Shown piece after piece: positions 35,525 to 47,888 of a stretch of DNA of 64,000 bases (within the stretch, counting starts at the first letter, position 1; each line of letters opens with the position of its first letter). The position numbers and the translations under genes are program-made. The stretch comes from Hsuehochloa calcarea (taxonomy: Eukaryota > Streptophyta > Magnoliopsida > Poales > Poaceae), in the NCBI GenBank assembly GCA_036346395.1, contig CM070598.1, positions 9,469,517 to 9,533,516 on the forward strand, in the 5' to 3' direction. Below the pieces are notes generated by a model that was given only the letters and a program-made list of their open reading frames with translations, was not told the DNA's origin and searched no databases.

Positions 35525-36349
35525 ATTCAACCCTAACCCTAGCCCTGTTTCCTAATTCCACCGCCGCCATCATCTACTAGCAACATCTTTTGCTCGGGCC
35601 GGCGGGCCTGAGCCGCGCTGACGCCGCCATCCCTCGCTCTGCTCGCCCGACACGCCGCCATTGCTCCTCACCCAACAAGCTCCTTCGCTCCTCTCTCTGC
35701 TCGCCCGACGCCTCGCAGACCCGACGCCTTGTCGATCCACCCGGATCCGATCGCCTCTCCTGGATCTGTGCATTCTTTTGCATCGCCGCCAACGCCGCCT
35801 TGAGCTTGCCCGCAAGTTCTTCACCGGATCTCCTCCGTCGGATCTATGCGTTCCTCTGCATCGACGCCGACGCCGCCTCGAGCTCGCCCACAAGTTCTTT
35901 ACCGGAACTCTGCTCTGACGGATCTGACGGTCGTCGCCCGCAAGTTCTTCTCCTTACCTCGCCCGACGTCGCCGATGCTTCCTCCTTACCTCCTGGAGGT
36001 CGTCGTCGCCCTCAGCACCCGAAGGCCGTCCTCTGCATCGTCGGATGCATGCCTAGAGGTTGTCCTTCGGCGTCTCCTCTGCCTTATCGCCGATGCCGTC
36101 TTGAAGTTGTTCAACGACTCTGCTGGCTCTGCTGATCCTCTACTTCGCTTACTCTCCAGCAGCTCGGTAACCTCTGCTCTGCTCTACTGCTGCTGCTACT
36201 GATGCACTAGTGTTGTTTGGGGTAATTGATTGCTTGCTGCTACTGATGCATTACTGTTGTTGATTGCTTGCTGCTCCGTTGTGCTACCGTATTGTTGCTG
36301 TTATTGTAGTACTGTTGTGTGGTTGTGGTCAAAATCTGACTCAATGTTT

Positions 36350-36790
36350 GGGGTAGTTCATTTACTGTGTTCACGGATATCAAGCTTGATGGGTTGAACT
36401 ACCGAGCATGGGACTTCTCAGTTAAGACTACTCTTAGGGGTTATGGTTTGGTCTCTCATTTGACTAACGATCCTCCTGATCCGAAGAAGGTTGATGTTGA
36501 GGCAGTGAAGGCTTGGCATAACGAGGATGATCGTGTTATGACTGACCTTGTTATGAGTGTTGATGTTTCTTTGAGGATGAGTCTTGAGTATCATACTTCA
36601 GCAAAACAGATGTGGGTATACTTTGAGAAGAGATATGTTTAGTCCAGTGGTGCTCTTCGCTTCACATTTCTTAAGAACCTTCATAGTATTCATCAGCAGC
36701 AGGATCAGACAGTGGAGGAGTATTACAGTGCTTTCACTCATGTCACTGGCCCTCTAGAGTCTATGACACCGAAGGCTCTCTGTCGATGAC
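36350..36790 (+). pseudogene. copia gag fragment
   Basis: KLDGLNYRAWDFSVKTTLRG, HNEDDRVMTDLVMSVD and MWVYFEKRYV give the N-terminal gag domain of short-LTR copia elements. A TAG follows at about 36640, then FLKNLHSIHQQQDQTVEEYY continues the gag. It ends near 36790, where minus-strand integrase sequence starts. The GC-rich leader between the primer site and gag (35525-36350) has no supported coding function. Confidence 0.8.
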
Positions 36791-36799
36791 TATAGAGAA

Positions 36800-37765
36800 A
36801 GGGAAAAGTGAAAGTGTTAGAAACTAGTGGAGCTAGTGGAGGAGACACACTAGAAGGTGAAACTGGTGGAGAAGGCGGTGGAGAAGACAAGTCTGGTGAA
36901 GAAATGAGAGGTAGACACAAAAAGGTGGTGGAATCTGTGGAAGAGAAGTGGGATGTGTAGAAGGATGACAAAAAAGGGTCGACCCTCATCAAAGGTCACA
37001 TCACAAGAGATGCGAATGCGACGTGCTGAGGGATCATAGCAACGATAGCCCTTATACTCAAGACTATAACCCAAGAAGACACACGCAACCGACTGAGCGC
37101 TCAGCTTTGTGCGCTCACGACTCAACCGACTGAGCGCTCAGCTTTGTGCGCTCACGAGGTGCTAGAAGAACATAGCAGATACAACCAAAGATATGAAGAT
37201 GAGCATAGCGACAAGGTGTTCTATACAGGACCTCACCAGGACATTTGCCCTGAAGCTTGGAAGAGGACTGGCGGTTGATGAGATAGACTGCCATACAGAC
37301 CGCTTCCCCCCAGAAGTGAAAGAACAAATGAGGAAATGAGAAGAGTACGAGCAGTCTCAATGATGTGACAGTGCTTGCACTCAAGAACACTATTCTGAGC
37401 ATGAGCACCCGAACACGAGAGCTAAGGAATAGTACCCTCGGAAGAAAGGAACTGACAAAAGGCTGATGAAAGATATTCTCTCTTAGAGTCAGAACGAAAG
37501 ACACGGATGGAGGAAGAAAACTGTGTACGGACCACCTTAGCAAAAGACTAATACATGGAAATCAATTGCGAGCGATGTTTCATAAAATAGATCCAAGTAT
37601 ATTGAGAGTGATCATCAACAAATATGACACAATAACTATGACCACCCTTCAAAGCAAAAGAAGACAGACCCCATACATCTTAATGCACCAAATCAAAAGG
37701 ACAAGAGGACTGGTCATCATGTTGACAAGTGATTCAAGTTACATCCAGATTAGCTTGTTGACTAT
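36800..37765 (-). pseudogene. copia integrase fragment, inverted relative to gag
   Basis: Read on the minus strand, sequence from about 37760 downward gives the integrase N-terminal region and core (SSFALKGGHSYCVIFVDDHS), then AVYLINRQSSSKLQGK, HIFGCICYVL and VACVFLGYSLEYKGYRCYDP. Several stops are present. A 37-bp tandem duplication at about 37088-37161 repeats the sequence encoding RERTKLSAQS. The fragment lies head-to-head with the gag fragment, so at least one rearrangement has occurred. Confidence 0.75.
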
Positions 37766-37769
37766 AGTA

Positions 37770-38280
37770 CTAGACATCCATCTGATTGTCGTCGTGGAGC
37801 ACCTACTGGGCCTCCGAGAACACTTACTAGAGCAGTCACTACCAAGGATTAAAGAACCGGTACCGGACCGAATCCCGGCAGGGGGGCGGGAATGGCCGGT
37901 TACCGGTTTTCCCAAGAAAAACCCGTTTGAATTTCGTTTGAATTTGCTTAAAATCAACCGAAATTCAAAATTTAAAATATGAATTTGCAAATTCGAAAAA
38001 AACGGCCGGGATTTTGGATCCGGACCTCGCCGAGAATCCAGAACCATGGCTCACGTAGGAATTTTTTCCCTAGTCACTACTGTCACATCCACATCTACGT
38101 GACTTCTGGATCAGTGTCTGCTATGACATCAGTTGCACCTTCTGCTCCTAGCGCTGCTCATCCTTGGGTACTGGACTCGGGTGCCTCTGGAACAAGATCC
38201 ACATCAGTCGTGTTGATCAAACTGACCATGTCCACACAACTAACAATGAAGCCCAAAATATTGTGCTTGTCATGGTAAAG
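37770..38280 (+). pseudogene. copia protease-region fragment, split by a MITE
   Basis: On the + strand CRRGAPTGPPRTLTRAVT before the MITE and SGSVSAMTSVAPSAPSAAHP followed by WVLDSGAS after it form the gag-protease border of a copia polyprotein, including the active-site DSG. The reading is lost after DSGASG. Orientation is that of the gag fragment at 36350. Confidence 0.7.
37843..38071. mobile_element. hAT-type MITE, 229 bp
   Basis: The insertion is flanked by a direct repeat AGTCACTAC (37834-37842 and 38072-38080) that includes an 8-bp duplication as expected for hAT. It interrupts the copia protease region. The interior words 'accggtaccggaccgaatcc' and 'ggccggttaccggttttccc' are typical of hAT-derived MITEs of grasses. 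No coding capacity is present. Confidence 0.7.
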
Positions 38281-38579
38281 GAATTTGAAGCTTTCAACAA
38301 GACACAACTATGAGATGCAATTAAATTGAAGAAACAAGAGAAATAGTTTCCTTGGCATGATCAACTGATCACAGACTGTAAGCAGAATGCCATACTTAGG
38401 TATAAACGAAACCGTGAACATCAAGGAAATTAATTTTAATTCTTCTCTAAAGGGCATGATAGAGATTCATGGTGTATCAATACAATTGCATGATCAAATA
38501 AAGCAGCGAAATCAAAGCTTTCAGTAATGTAGATACTGTTTTCACTTTTCACAGGCTAAAACACGAATACACGATATAA

Positions 38580-39350
38580 TCAGACGAGCAGACTGGCCCA
38601 AGCAGCAATGAACGCAAAGCCACCCAATGGTGCCGGTGAAGAAAACTTCCTGTCTTCAAGATAAGCCACAGTGTAGCACCTAAATGAAAATGATTGATTC
38701 TCCATCAACAATGATTTCGTGATTCCGTCATTCAGATACAATGCAATGCAAGAAAATTCAAGCAGACCTCACTTATTTTCTTTGCTTTCACTGACAATTT
38801 AGGTTGCAGTTAAGGAGGAAATTAAAAATACATATACTTACGTTCCAGAGAATAGCACAATTCCAGCAGTAAGGAGCCCTCCGAACTGCAAAGATGACAA
38901 AAACTGAACAGTCCATGGAAATTGGGAAGCAAATAAAAATAGCAATGCGGATGGCAAGTATACTAACGATATTAGGGCGCTTGACGATGGGAGCCCCGAG
39001 CAACGCCGCGGTGTGGACGAGATGGTAGAGGGACGCGGTGTGCCAAACCTGTTGTTATTTCCCCCAAATTGCAGGAAGCAGATGGATAAGCAATTGGAAG
39101 AAACAAGTTGGAAAATAGAACAAAAGAAGCGTGTGGGGATGAACACCAAGCAGCCGAATACCTCCTTGTATGCAGGGTTCTTGGGGCGGAACATGTGCGC
39201 TCCATAGGTGCCAAGTCCAAGAGCAGCAACCCCTGCTCAACCATTCATCCAGATTAAGGTAGCAAGAAGCGGAGGATGATGAGGAAGATCAAAGAAAGAT
39301 GGATTACCGGAGACGGCAGCCACCTTGTGCCACAGCATCGGATCCCTCAT
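38580..39350 (-). CDS. TMEM256/DUF423 family small membrane protein
   Basis: Five short exons on the minus strand fit perfectly: 39350-39308, 39232-39162, 39048-38968, 38885-38842, 38679-38580 (TGA), giving 112 residues, the usual size of TMEM256 homologues. The sequence includes DPMLWHKVAAVSG, ALGLGTYGAHMFRPKNPAYK, VWHTASLYHLVHTAALLGAP, FGGLLTAGIVLFSGT and GGFAFIAAWASLLV. It should have four membrane-spanning segments. The family is widespread in bacteria and mitochondria-containing organisms and its function is not settled. All donors are GT; all phases agree and there are no internal stops. The gene seems intact although copia debris lies a few hundred bases downstream. Confidence 0.93.
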
Positions 39351-40070
39351 GGCCGGTACCATCTTCTTCTTTGGATCGTCTTCGTTGCTTCCTCGCCTGC
39401 TTCTTTGGATCGTTCTTTCCTTCTCATTCCTCGTCTCCGCTGGATGTCGGCGTTTTCTTCTCTAGACAACCCCATGAAAAATTCTAAATTTCGCCAGAGC
39501 TTTGTTTTGCACAATTTCATTTTCGACCTCCGAAATGAACAAAAGCTTCGCATGAAAATAAATAAATTGTTCGACCATCTTAGCGACATGCGAAGCTTTG
39601 TATTTCCATAAGCTTTTGTTTCTATCTTAGTCGAACAATTTATCATTTTGTATTGCTTTTGGTTGATTTGTATTTCTACTACTTAAAAGAAAGAATTGGT
39701 AGCGATTCGTCCTCATACGATGTGAGCCGTTAGATCTATCTTTTATTCGTGGGATGTGAGTCGTTGGATCTCGTTCTTTCTCAGTTTCTCCCGTGCGTAT
39801 GTTTGGCCATCCATAGCCTCCTTTCTACTCCCCCCACACCACAACTGCCCAAACTAGCGCAAGAAGCCCAAAGATTTCATCGATCTTTCCAATAATAGAT
39901 TACCGGCGGATCACTTGCATTGTAGGTTGAGCACAATGACGATTGACAAGATATAATTTTTTTTAATCCGTAGCAAAGCACAGGCATTGAACTAATTCCC
40001 ATAAGTTTGGTACGACTCACATGGACATTTGGTCCTTGAAAACAACGATAGCTTTCAGCTTTCGTAGGCA

Positions 40071-40124
<54 letters not shown>

Positions 40125-40486
40125 ATGTTTATGTGTTATACTAGTGTTTCAAAAGAAATACCATAGCTTTTACTAATATCACCCCTCTAAAGATGGGATC
40201 CAATATATGACCTGAATATTTCTCTAACAAGCTATAGTATATGTACTACTAGTTGAGTGCATGTGTGTTGCTACGGATTAAAACAGTTGTGTAAAGTTTT
40301 TATATTGACCATGCTTGCTAAGTATCCACGGCAGAGGATTGGCTACCATAGTAGTGGATTGACTACCACAGCAGAGAATTATGTGCCGCGGTAAAATCAG
40401 ATAGTAAGAAAAACCCAAACCATAGTAAAATCCAAGCCATAGTAAAATCAAAGAGTAAGGAAAATTCCAAGCCATGGTAAAATCTC
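39351..40486. other. TMEM256 upstream region, small inverted repeats and a (GT)n tract
   Basis: At about 39541-39640 two inverted repeat pairs overlap: 'aaagcttcgcatg' with 'catgcgaagcttt', and 'aaattgttcgac' with 'gtcgaacaattt'. This could be a small MITE. A (GT)n microsatellite runs from about 40074 to 40122. No gene is supported. Confidence 0.45.
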
Positions 40487-41333
40487 ATCACAGACGGTTC
40501 ATGATACGAATCGTCTGTGATATGTCATCACAGACGATTTTTGTATGAAACCGTCCGTGATTCGCAGCGCGGGAGTTCAAAATTTTTGAACGTGTGCGCG
40601 GGAGGTAAAATATTTTGGCACTGTCCTTATAAATAATAGTCGAGTCGAGGCGGGATGTGCTAGGGAGGGTGTCGAAACCCACGGGACGCCGACGTGCTGC
40701 TAGACTTCGTCTCTGTCGACGTGCTTCGGTCCAAGTTCGTCGTCGTGGGCCTCCACGACAAGGACCTCATCCTCCTCAGCTGTAAGCAAACAAACTTCTT
40801 CCTCGATGACTCGATCGATCATGGTAGCTAACCTATGGGTGCACGTACGTAAATGGTAAATGGGTGCAGCGGCTCACATCCGCAATGGCTTCGCCGTCAT
40901 CAACTCCAACGCCGTGCTCTACAACGACACCTCCACCGTTGACTCCTACTTGGGCCTCCTCAGCACCCTCTTCGCCGACGTCATGGTCAAGATGGGCAAC
41001 ATCGGGGTACTCACAGGCCATAAGGGGGAGGTCATGAAGGTTTTCGTATGGGAGTGATGTATTTTTCATGTATTTTCAAGAGTCTCTGAAGATGAAAAGC
41101 TCACATAAACTGTGATAGTAATTATCACAGACGGTTCTTGTTGAGCAAATGCGTGAAAATAGACTATCGCTGAGCGGTTCTAAACAAGAGCGATGCATGA
41201 TATATTTTTCACAGAAGGTTTAAAAATCGTATGTGATGGCCGTCTGTTATCACATACATATAAATTCAGATGGTTCAAAAACCTGTGTGATGATGGTTTA
41301 GAACCGTCTGTGATGAGGTTTTGTGTAGTAGTG
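40487..41333. mobile_element. CACTA-type element carrying peroxidase gene fragments
   Basis: The right end, read on the minus strand, is CACTACTACACAAAACCTCA, the terminal CACTA signature, and is followed by 'tcacagacggttc' subterminal repeats. The same subterminal words occur in both orientations at 40490-40560 and 41115-41315. The left terminus keeps 'ctcatcacagacggttc' but has lost the CACTACTAC end. Transposase is absent. The element abuts the RNase H region of a copia element, which breaks off at exactly this point. Confidence 0.65.
40690..41056 (+). pseudogene. Class III peroxidase fragments captured by the CACTA-type element
   Basis: Two pieces read as plant peroxidase on the + strand: VDVLRSKFVVVGLHDKDLIL followed by LS (about 40705-40780), and after a presumed intron GFAVINSNAVLYNDTSTVDS with FADVMVKMGNIGVLTGHKGE (about 40880-41035). 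They correspond to the region before the distal His-containing block and to the C-terminal FADVMVKMGNI block. The haem-binding proximal His region is missing, so no enzyme can form. Confidence 0.7.
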
Positions 41334-44300
41334 AACCTCCTGCTTCTTGCTTCTCCATGACACCAGGTTAACTCCCACACAGATGCAATATCCAGAGGTA
41401 GACCTCCTGTCATCCACACTACTCGCCCAAATAGCATCGCAATACCCTTCTACATTCAGATGTTGATTCTTCCTGAACCAAAGGCTTTTCCCAGGGCTAT
41501 TCTTCAAATACCGCAGGATTCTATAGACAACATCCATATGTCCTATTCTGGGATCATGCATATATCGACTAACCACACTCACTTCATATAAAATATCAGG
41601 TCTTGTATGACACAAATAGATGAGACGCCTAACAAATCTTTGATAAACTTCCTTGTCAACTGGATCTCCTGACTCAGCACATAGCTTGTGATTCCTATCA
41701 ATAGATGAAGCAGTAGGGGGACACCCAAGCATACATGTTTCTGCCAGCAGATCAAGGACATACTTTCTCTGGGAGAGAACTATACCATTCGAAGAATGGG
41801 CAATCTCAATCCCAAGAAAGTATCGAAGAGGTCCAAGATCTTTCACCTCAAATGTTTCTTCCAAAAAAAATTTCAAGGACTGGATTTCCTCGACATCATC
41901 TCCAGTAATCACAATATCATCAACATGGACTACTAATATAGTGATATATGATCCTCTATGCCTATAAAACACAGTATGATCTCCATTGCACTGAGAATAA
42001 CCCATACTACAGACTGCACGGTTGAATATATCAAACCACACCCTTGCAGACTGCTTCAGACCGTATAAAAGACTTCTTAAATTTACACACCTTCCCCTCA
42101 GTCTGCCTATTTTCAAAGCCTGGAGGAATCTCCATGTATACCTCCTCTTGTAAATCACCATGTAGAAAAGCATTCTTCACATCCAACTGATGTAAAGGCC
42201 ATCTGAAGTTAGTCGCATAGGAGATCAATATTCTTATCGTACTCATCTTTGCCACCGGTGCAAATGTCTTATCATAGTCTATCACATACGTTTGACTATA
42301 ACCTTTTGCAACCAACTGTGCCTTGTATCTCTCTATCTTGCCTTCATGAGTTTGCTTAATTGTAAACACTCATTTGCATCCTACTACCCTTTTCCCTGCT
42401 GGAAGTGGAATAAGATCTCATGTCTTGTTCTTTTGAAGTGCACTAAGTTCCTCCTTCATAGCATCCTTCCACTTAGGATCCTGCTTAGTAGCTCGCCAAT
42501 CCTTCGGAACATGCACGGTCTGAAGAGATACAATGATGCTTTGTATGTAGGTGAGATATGAGAATATGATATAAAATTTGCAATGTCATGCTCAAAGCCA
42601 TACCGGACTAGAGGCTTTCCTGCATTAGATCTAGTTTCCCTACGTTGTGCAAGTGGTAACTCTAGATGGGAGTTATTATAATCAACATTACCACTCGCCC
42701 CAAGAGGAGACAAGGAACTTGATGGAGAAAGACCTGAGGAGGGATTTGGGACTGGATCAACTAGCGAGGTTGGTACATTCGGAGAGTTGAAAGCTCTCTA
42801 GTTGATGGTACATTCGGATGTTGATTGCTTGTCTCTTTGCTTCTCCCCCTGTTTTCCAAAGCATCTTCGCTGATAAACTCTCAATTCTTTTGGATCTCTT
42901 GCCTATTCCGTTGGGTTTGGGCACGGATTGTCCCCACAATGACTTCTTCTTCGTTGACTCTCCTTATTCTCCCCCTCTCGACTACCATCCTCAGTGATAA
43001 AAGATAACTCCAAACACTGATCAAGAGTATCTCCACTCATGTAGTAAGGCTCAAACTCCCGAAATATCACATCCATACTCACAAACAATTTTTGTTCAAC
43101 TAGGTTCCAACATCTATAGCCCTTCTAACTTGATGAATAACATATAAAGATGCATTTCAATGTCTGTGGATCCAGCTTGCCAACTGCTAGTCGGTGATCT
43201 CGTACAAAACACACACAACCAAACACCTTGGGAGGTACCTTGAACTCTCGTTGACCCAAAAGAAGTTCAGCTGGAGACCTCATCCCGAGTATTCGAGATG
43301 GCATGTGATTGATGAGATACACTGTCGTCATTACTGTCTCGCTCCACAATACCTTTGGCACATTCATCTGAAATATGAGTGAACGTGCTACCTCCAACAA
43401 GTGCCAATTCTTCCTTTCAGCCACTCCATTTTGAGGTGGGGTTCCTGAACAAGTAGTCTGATGAAGTATCCCCTCACCTGAGAGATATACTGCAAACTCC
43501 TTATTGATATATTCAGTTCCATTATCTGATCGAAGAATCTAAACTTTTGCATCAAACTGAGTGGCAACCATCCTATGGAAGTCCTGAAAACATCGAAGGA
43601 CTTCGCTCTTGTGTTTCATCATATAAATCCAAGTCATACCAGTATAACAATCAATGAATATGACAAACCACTTAAAACCACTCACAGAAGTAACTGAGCA
43701 TGGACCCCAAATATCCGAATGTATTAATATAAAAGGTTCATAACTCCGAAGACCAATGCTACTATATGTAGACCGTGTATGCTTTCCAAACTCACAAGCA
43801 TCACACACAAGTTTACTCTTGCCTACCCTCTTGAACAAATCAGGGTATAACAGACTTAAACTCTCGAATGATAGATGTCCTAAGCGACGATGATATAATA
43901 AGACTTCTCCCTCGAATCCTCCTATAGCCACAGCCAATGCTGTATTAACCTGATCAATATACCATAGCCTATTACACCTTATTCCAGTCCCAATCCTCTT
44001 TCCAATTATCTTCTCATGTAACAAACATGAATCCCCATCAAATGTGATAGTGCATTTGAATTGGTTAATGATAGAACTGACTGAAAGAAGGTTGACTGGA
44101 AAGGAGGGAACATGCAAAACGGAGGATAGATCAATGGATGGTGTGCACTCTACAGATCCTACACCCTCAATAAGCTGGGAGGTTCCATCAGCTGTTTGGA
44201 TAGTTTCAGAATGAGTATATAGGGTGTAAGATGCGAAAGCACTAAGTGAACCCGTGACATGCTTGGATGCTCATGAATCTATGATCCAATCAATATGAGA

Positions 44301-45290
44301 GTGCTTATATGTGGATGCAAATGCATGTGCTTGAGTACCTTCGCCTATGTAGGCGTCGTTTGCAAAGTTACCAAAGGAGGTGGAATCATGAGAAACAGAC
44401 ATGTTTTCCTCTTTTAGGACCACATTAGCCCTGGGGCCAACTCGGCCCCTCCCTCGACCTCCACGACCACCACGACCTCCACCTCGACATCCATACTGTG
44501 GAGAAGGACAAGCACGGATCAGATGTCCTCTCATCCCACAGTTGTAGCTCTTTATCATCAGATATGGCGTATGCGGATATGACCGGGTTGTTGTCCCCCA
44601 TTACTCGTAGTCGAACTTCCTCCTACACCATAGCCAAAATAGCCTCCTCCATTGTAGGCAAATTTGCCAAGTGAAACATGACAGCCCTTCTACTCTCAAA
44701 CTTTGGATTTAGTCCCTTTAGAAAGTGTGTAACTCGTCTGCGTTGCAGTCACACCCTACCAACCTCAATATCACTAGCACATGTCAACTGCAGTGGATCA
44801 TAATGATCTAAATCTGCCCACAATTACCGTAGTTCACTAGCATACTCCTGGACAGTCTTCTCCTCCTGTTTCAAGGCCTCCACCTTGCCCTGGACTTCCA
44901 CCATCATCATCACATTTCTTGCCCCGGAGTGCATGTTGCTTAGCGTCTTCCACATCGCTGATGCACTCTATATCATCTCCACCATCCGAGCGATGGATGG
45001 AGACATCGAAGTTAGCAACCAAGCTACCACTACAGAATTGGTAGTGTTCCACATCCTCCAATCAATGCTCGCTTTGTCTGCAGGCTCAACACAAGTTTCT
45101 TGCAGGTAGTGTTCCACCCCCTTCGTCCTCAAAATTAGCTGAGCCCTTCTAGACCAACTCAGGTAATTCTTATTTCCTTCTAATTTTATATAATTTGGCA
45201 TCAGTTCCAGCTTTAAGTCGGATGACCTTGTACTAGCCCTCGGACCTATCATACCTGTCGCGAAGAGATCCTGTAACATGCTTCTCATGT
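41334..45290 (-). pseudogene. copia gag-pol polyprotein, broken
   Basis: Reading leftwards: gag (NYIKLEGNKNYLSWSRRAQL), a zinc knuckle with YNCGMRGHLIRAC followed by a Gly/Arg-rich tail, protease WIIDS then TGA (44271-44273) exactly where the active-site Gly belongs, pre-integrase and integrase (VNLLSVSSI, HLSFESLSLLYPDL, NGVAERKN), and RT with HVDDIVITGDDVEE and DLGPLRYFLGIEIAHSSNG. An additional stop lies in integrase before RSDNGTEY, and frameshifts near 42030 and 42370 break RT. Gene order is that of Ty1/copia. Confidence 0.85.
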
Positions 45291-45983
45291 CGCCTTGAGT
45301 TACTAGCGGGAAGTAGTCTCAACAACTGTCTTCCTCGCAGCCTCAATTTTCTTAGGGGTCATCTTCTCAAACAACTAAAGCAATGCCAATCAATATCAAG
45401 ATTTGTCGCGTAGCTCCCACGATCACGGCAACCCTTCACGCATCAATATTATGTCGAGTCTCGATGCTTTCTTTTACCCAATCAAACATAACTGTAACCT
45501 CCTTTTTTTTACTGAACAGAGCCCGGCCGATCTTTTATTTAGCTCCGGCCGATCTTTTTCCAGCCGAACAAAACCGACCGACCGCTCGGCCTTTCTTCTT
45601 CCAATCACTCGGTCGACACCAGCGAATCACAACCGACCGACCGCCCTAGACGCCCCTACTCCCAGCGTCACTCGGCCGACCAGCGCCTCCTCCTCCTCGG
45701 TCGCCGCCGACCAGCAATCACTTTGCGTCCCCTCCTAGCAGCGCCTCCTCCTCCGATTCTCCTTCTCCACCTCGGCCCCAGCGGTGAGCTCAGCGGCTCG
45801 GTGGCGGCCACGCGCTTCGTCGCAGGCGCAGTGCCCACCACTTTACTGCGCGAGCTGGGGGGCAGCAGGCAGGTGGCCCTCCGCTGACTGGCGGTGGGCG
45901 GTGGCGGCGGATCGGGCGACACGGCGGCGGCGGCTTGGATTTGAGGTGAGTACAGCAAGAGTTAGGGTTGGGTGGTGGGGAAC

Positions 45984-45996
45984 AGCTCTGATACCA
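45984..45996 (-). other. Primer-binding site (initiator tRNA-Met type)
   Basis: TGGTATCAGAGCT on the minus strand begins directly after the CA end of the 5' LTR. Confidence 0.8.
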
Positions 45997-46108
45997 TGAT
46001 ATTTTGGGGGTTTTAATTGATATGTGTATCCTGTAGGATCACACATCCTTTATTTATAGTCTCAAAGTAGAGTCCAACTCTAATACAATATGTTATTTAG
46101 TTCTAACA
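45997..46108 (-). repeat. 5' LTR, 112 bp
   Basis: On the minus strand it runs from TGTTAGAACTAAATAAC to CCCCCAAAATATCA and contains 'ctataaataaagg', which may serve as TATA box or poly(A) signal. Confidence 0.8.
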
Positions 46109-46800
46109 TAAACTCGCAACAATTGTTGAAGCTAAATTTTGTGGGCAAATCATGAGTCAAAACCTGATATATTGTTAATCCATAGAGACAGTAAGTATTG
46201 ATAGAAGTAAGCGTACAACAAGCCTCTAGTTCTAGAAACTGTCCATAATTGTGTGGAATAGTGGCAATGGCAAAGGGAGTTGGGCCCACATGCCAGTGAG
46301 ACAATGGATGACATATATGGGGTTTGGGTTGCAGTGTCTTGCAAAACTTTTCCCAAGGGAGTTTGGCAAAAAAGCCAGAGTATACTTCCATTGTACAAAA
46401 ACTGAAGATTTGATTGTTTGCACAACAAGATCAGATCAATATAGGATGCGCTAAGCACACGAGACCGACAACTATAAGCAGCTAGAAATTCTAACCAAGA
46501 AAGTTGTAGTATGCTAAAAAGAATATTTCCAATGCATCAAGACCCAATCTACTTTTCTGTTGTTTGTGACATTGTTCAGAGCACTGGGATAGAGTAAACA
46601 AGCTATTTATTGTAGTAACTACACGCTCAAAGTCTTAGAACATAAAAGATTTACCTTGCAACATTTGACGTGTGGCTGCTTGCATAAATAACTATCATGC
46701 ATCTCTGAACAGATTTTGTAAACTATTATTTATGTGTTTTGATTATACACAAATTTTCATAATTGTAAATAGCAGCATCGAGGCCTTGGCGATTAATCAG
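46109..46800. other. Intergenic DNA, no supported gene
   Basis: Open frames on both strands here are short and match nothing I recognise. Confidence 0.35.
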
Positions 46801-47516
46801 GTTAAACCCGCATCTCCTATATACAGCCTGTGAAAGCTACGATTAATTAAGCCTGAAAAGAGGGTACCTCTAATTTCATGAACTGTATCTTCTCTCAAGG
46901 ATTTGTTCAGCTCGTCCATCTGCTCACAATATTGTGCCTGAGACCACACTCTGATTGACCTGGGAGATCGAACAGGGAATGAGATTGGGGAAAATGACAA
47001 CCAAACACTAACATGACAGGAAAAAAAAGACAATACAAAGAGATTGATCACCTCCAAAGACTTCTACACATGAACAGCATCAGTGCAGCACCAGGGGCAA
47101 CAAGATGCGACACCAATGAAATGATGAAATCATAGTATGACAACCTGTTTCGTTAGAAGAATTCCTACCCATGAGGAGCAAAGTCATATCCAGTTTTGGT
47201 AAGCATAACTTCTTATGTAGTCTACACTCTACACTTGAGAAGCCATTATATAATAGCAGTATAGCACCCTATTTAGGAGGGCTCAAGCTTATCGCAGGTT
47301 TAACAATAGGCTATTAGGCTTAAGGCTACCCAAGCAGGCATTGTATAAGTGAGGCTGGTTCAATTTCCTCTTCTTTGAGTTCAAAAGATTTCCAATATTC
47401 TACTGACTCTCCAAGGCATTGGAAAAGCACATCAATCAGGGAAAAGAACATATCACTAAGTACGGCTTGACGTGATATGAACTTTCCACTTAGCTTCTTT
47501 ACCCAAAGTAACTTAC

Positions 47517-47888
47517 CGTGCCATTAATGTTTGCCGAAAGAGTGAGATAATCCAAAACATTAGTGCAATACTGCCATGCATTGGCATTTCCATACTTCCT
47601 CTGACACTCATCGTAAAAACCATACACCTAAGGAAAGAAACTAATATATTAGCATCCATGCATGATAGGATTGGATCAGTTGCAGCAGTAGAGATCAACT
47701 TGTATAAACCTACAGAATGAATGGACTGAACCAAACGAGATTCTAGTTCTTGTCGGAAAAAAACGTGAGAGCAAATTAGACAATCTACAAACTAAAAAAA
47801 TAGCATCTTTATATTAGGATAGTACTATACCTGTGTCAACTGTCCGCTTTCATGATTCCCACGTAGAAGGGTTATGCGAGCAGGATAC
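47517..47888 (-). pseudogene. PP6-type (FyPP) Ser/Thr phosphatase, two exons
   Basis: Exon 47888-47831 encodes YPARITLLRGNHESGQLTQ, containing the metallophosphatase GNHE motif. Exon 47627-47517 encodes VYGFYDECQRKYGNANAW followed by VLDYLTLSANINGT. The 203-bp intron between them keeps GT-AG sites. This matches the middle of phytochrome-associated/PP6 phosphatases. The exons before GNHE and those after NINGT (with the HGG and later metal-binding residues) are not here, so it cannot be a working phosphatase. Confidence 0.85.

Larger units (their letters stand above)
41334..46108 (-). mobile_element. Short-LTR Ty1/copia element, 3' end missing
   Basis: Minus-strand element with a 112-bp 5' LTR (46108-45997), a primer-binding site, a GC-rich leader, gag, protease, integrase, RT and a truncated RNase H. 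RNase H stops at NLVSWRSKKQE where the CACTA-type end begins, and no 3' LTR follows on the other side of that element. Confidence 0.87.
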
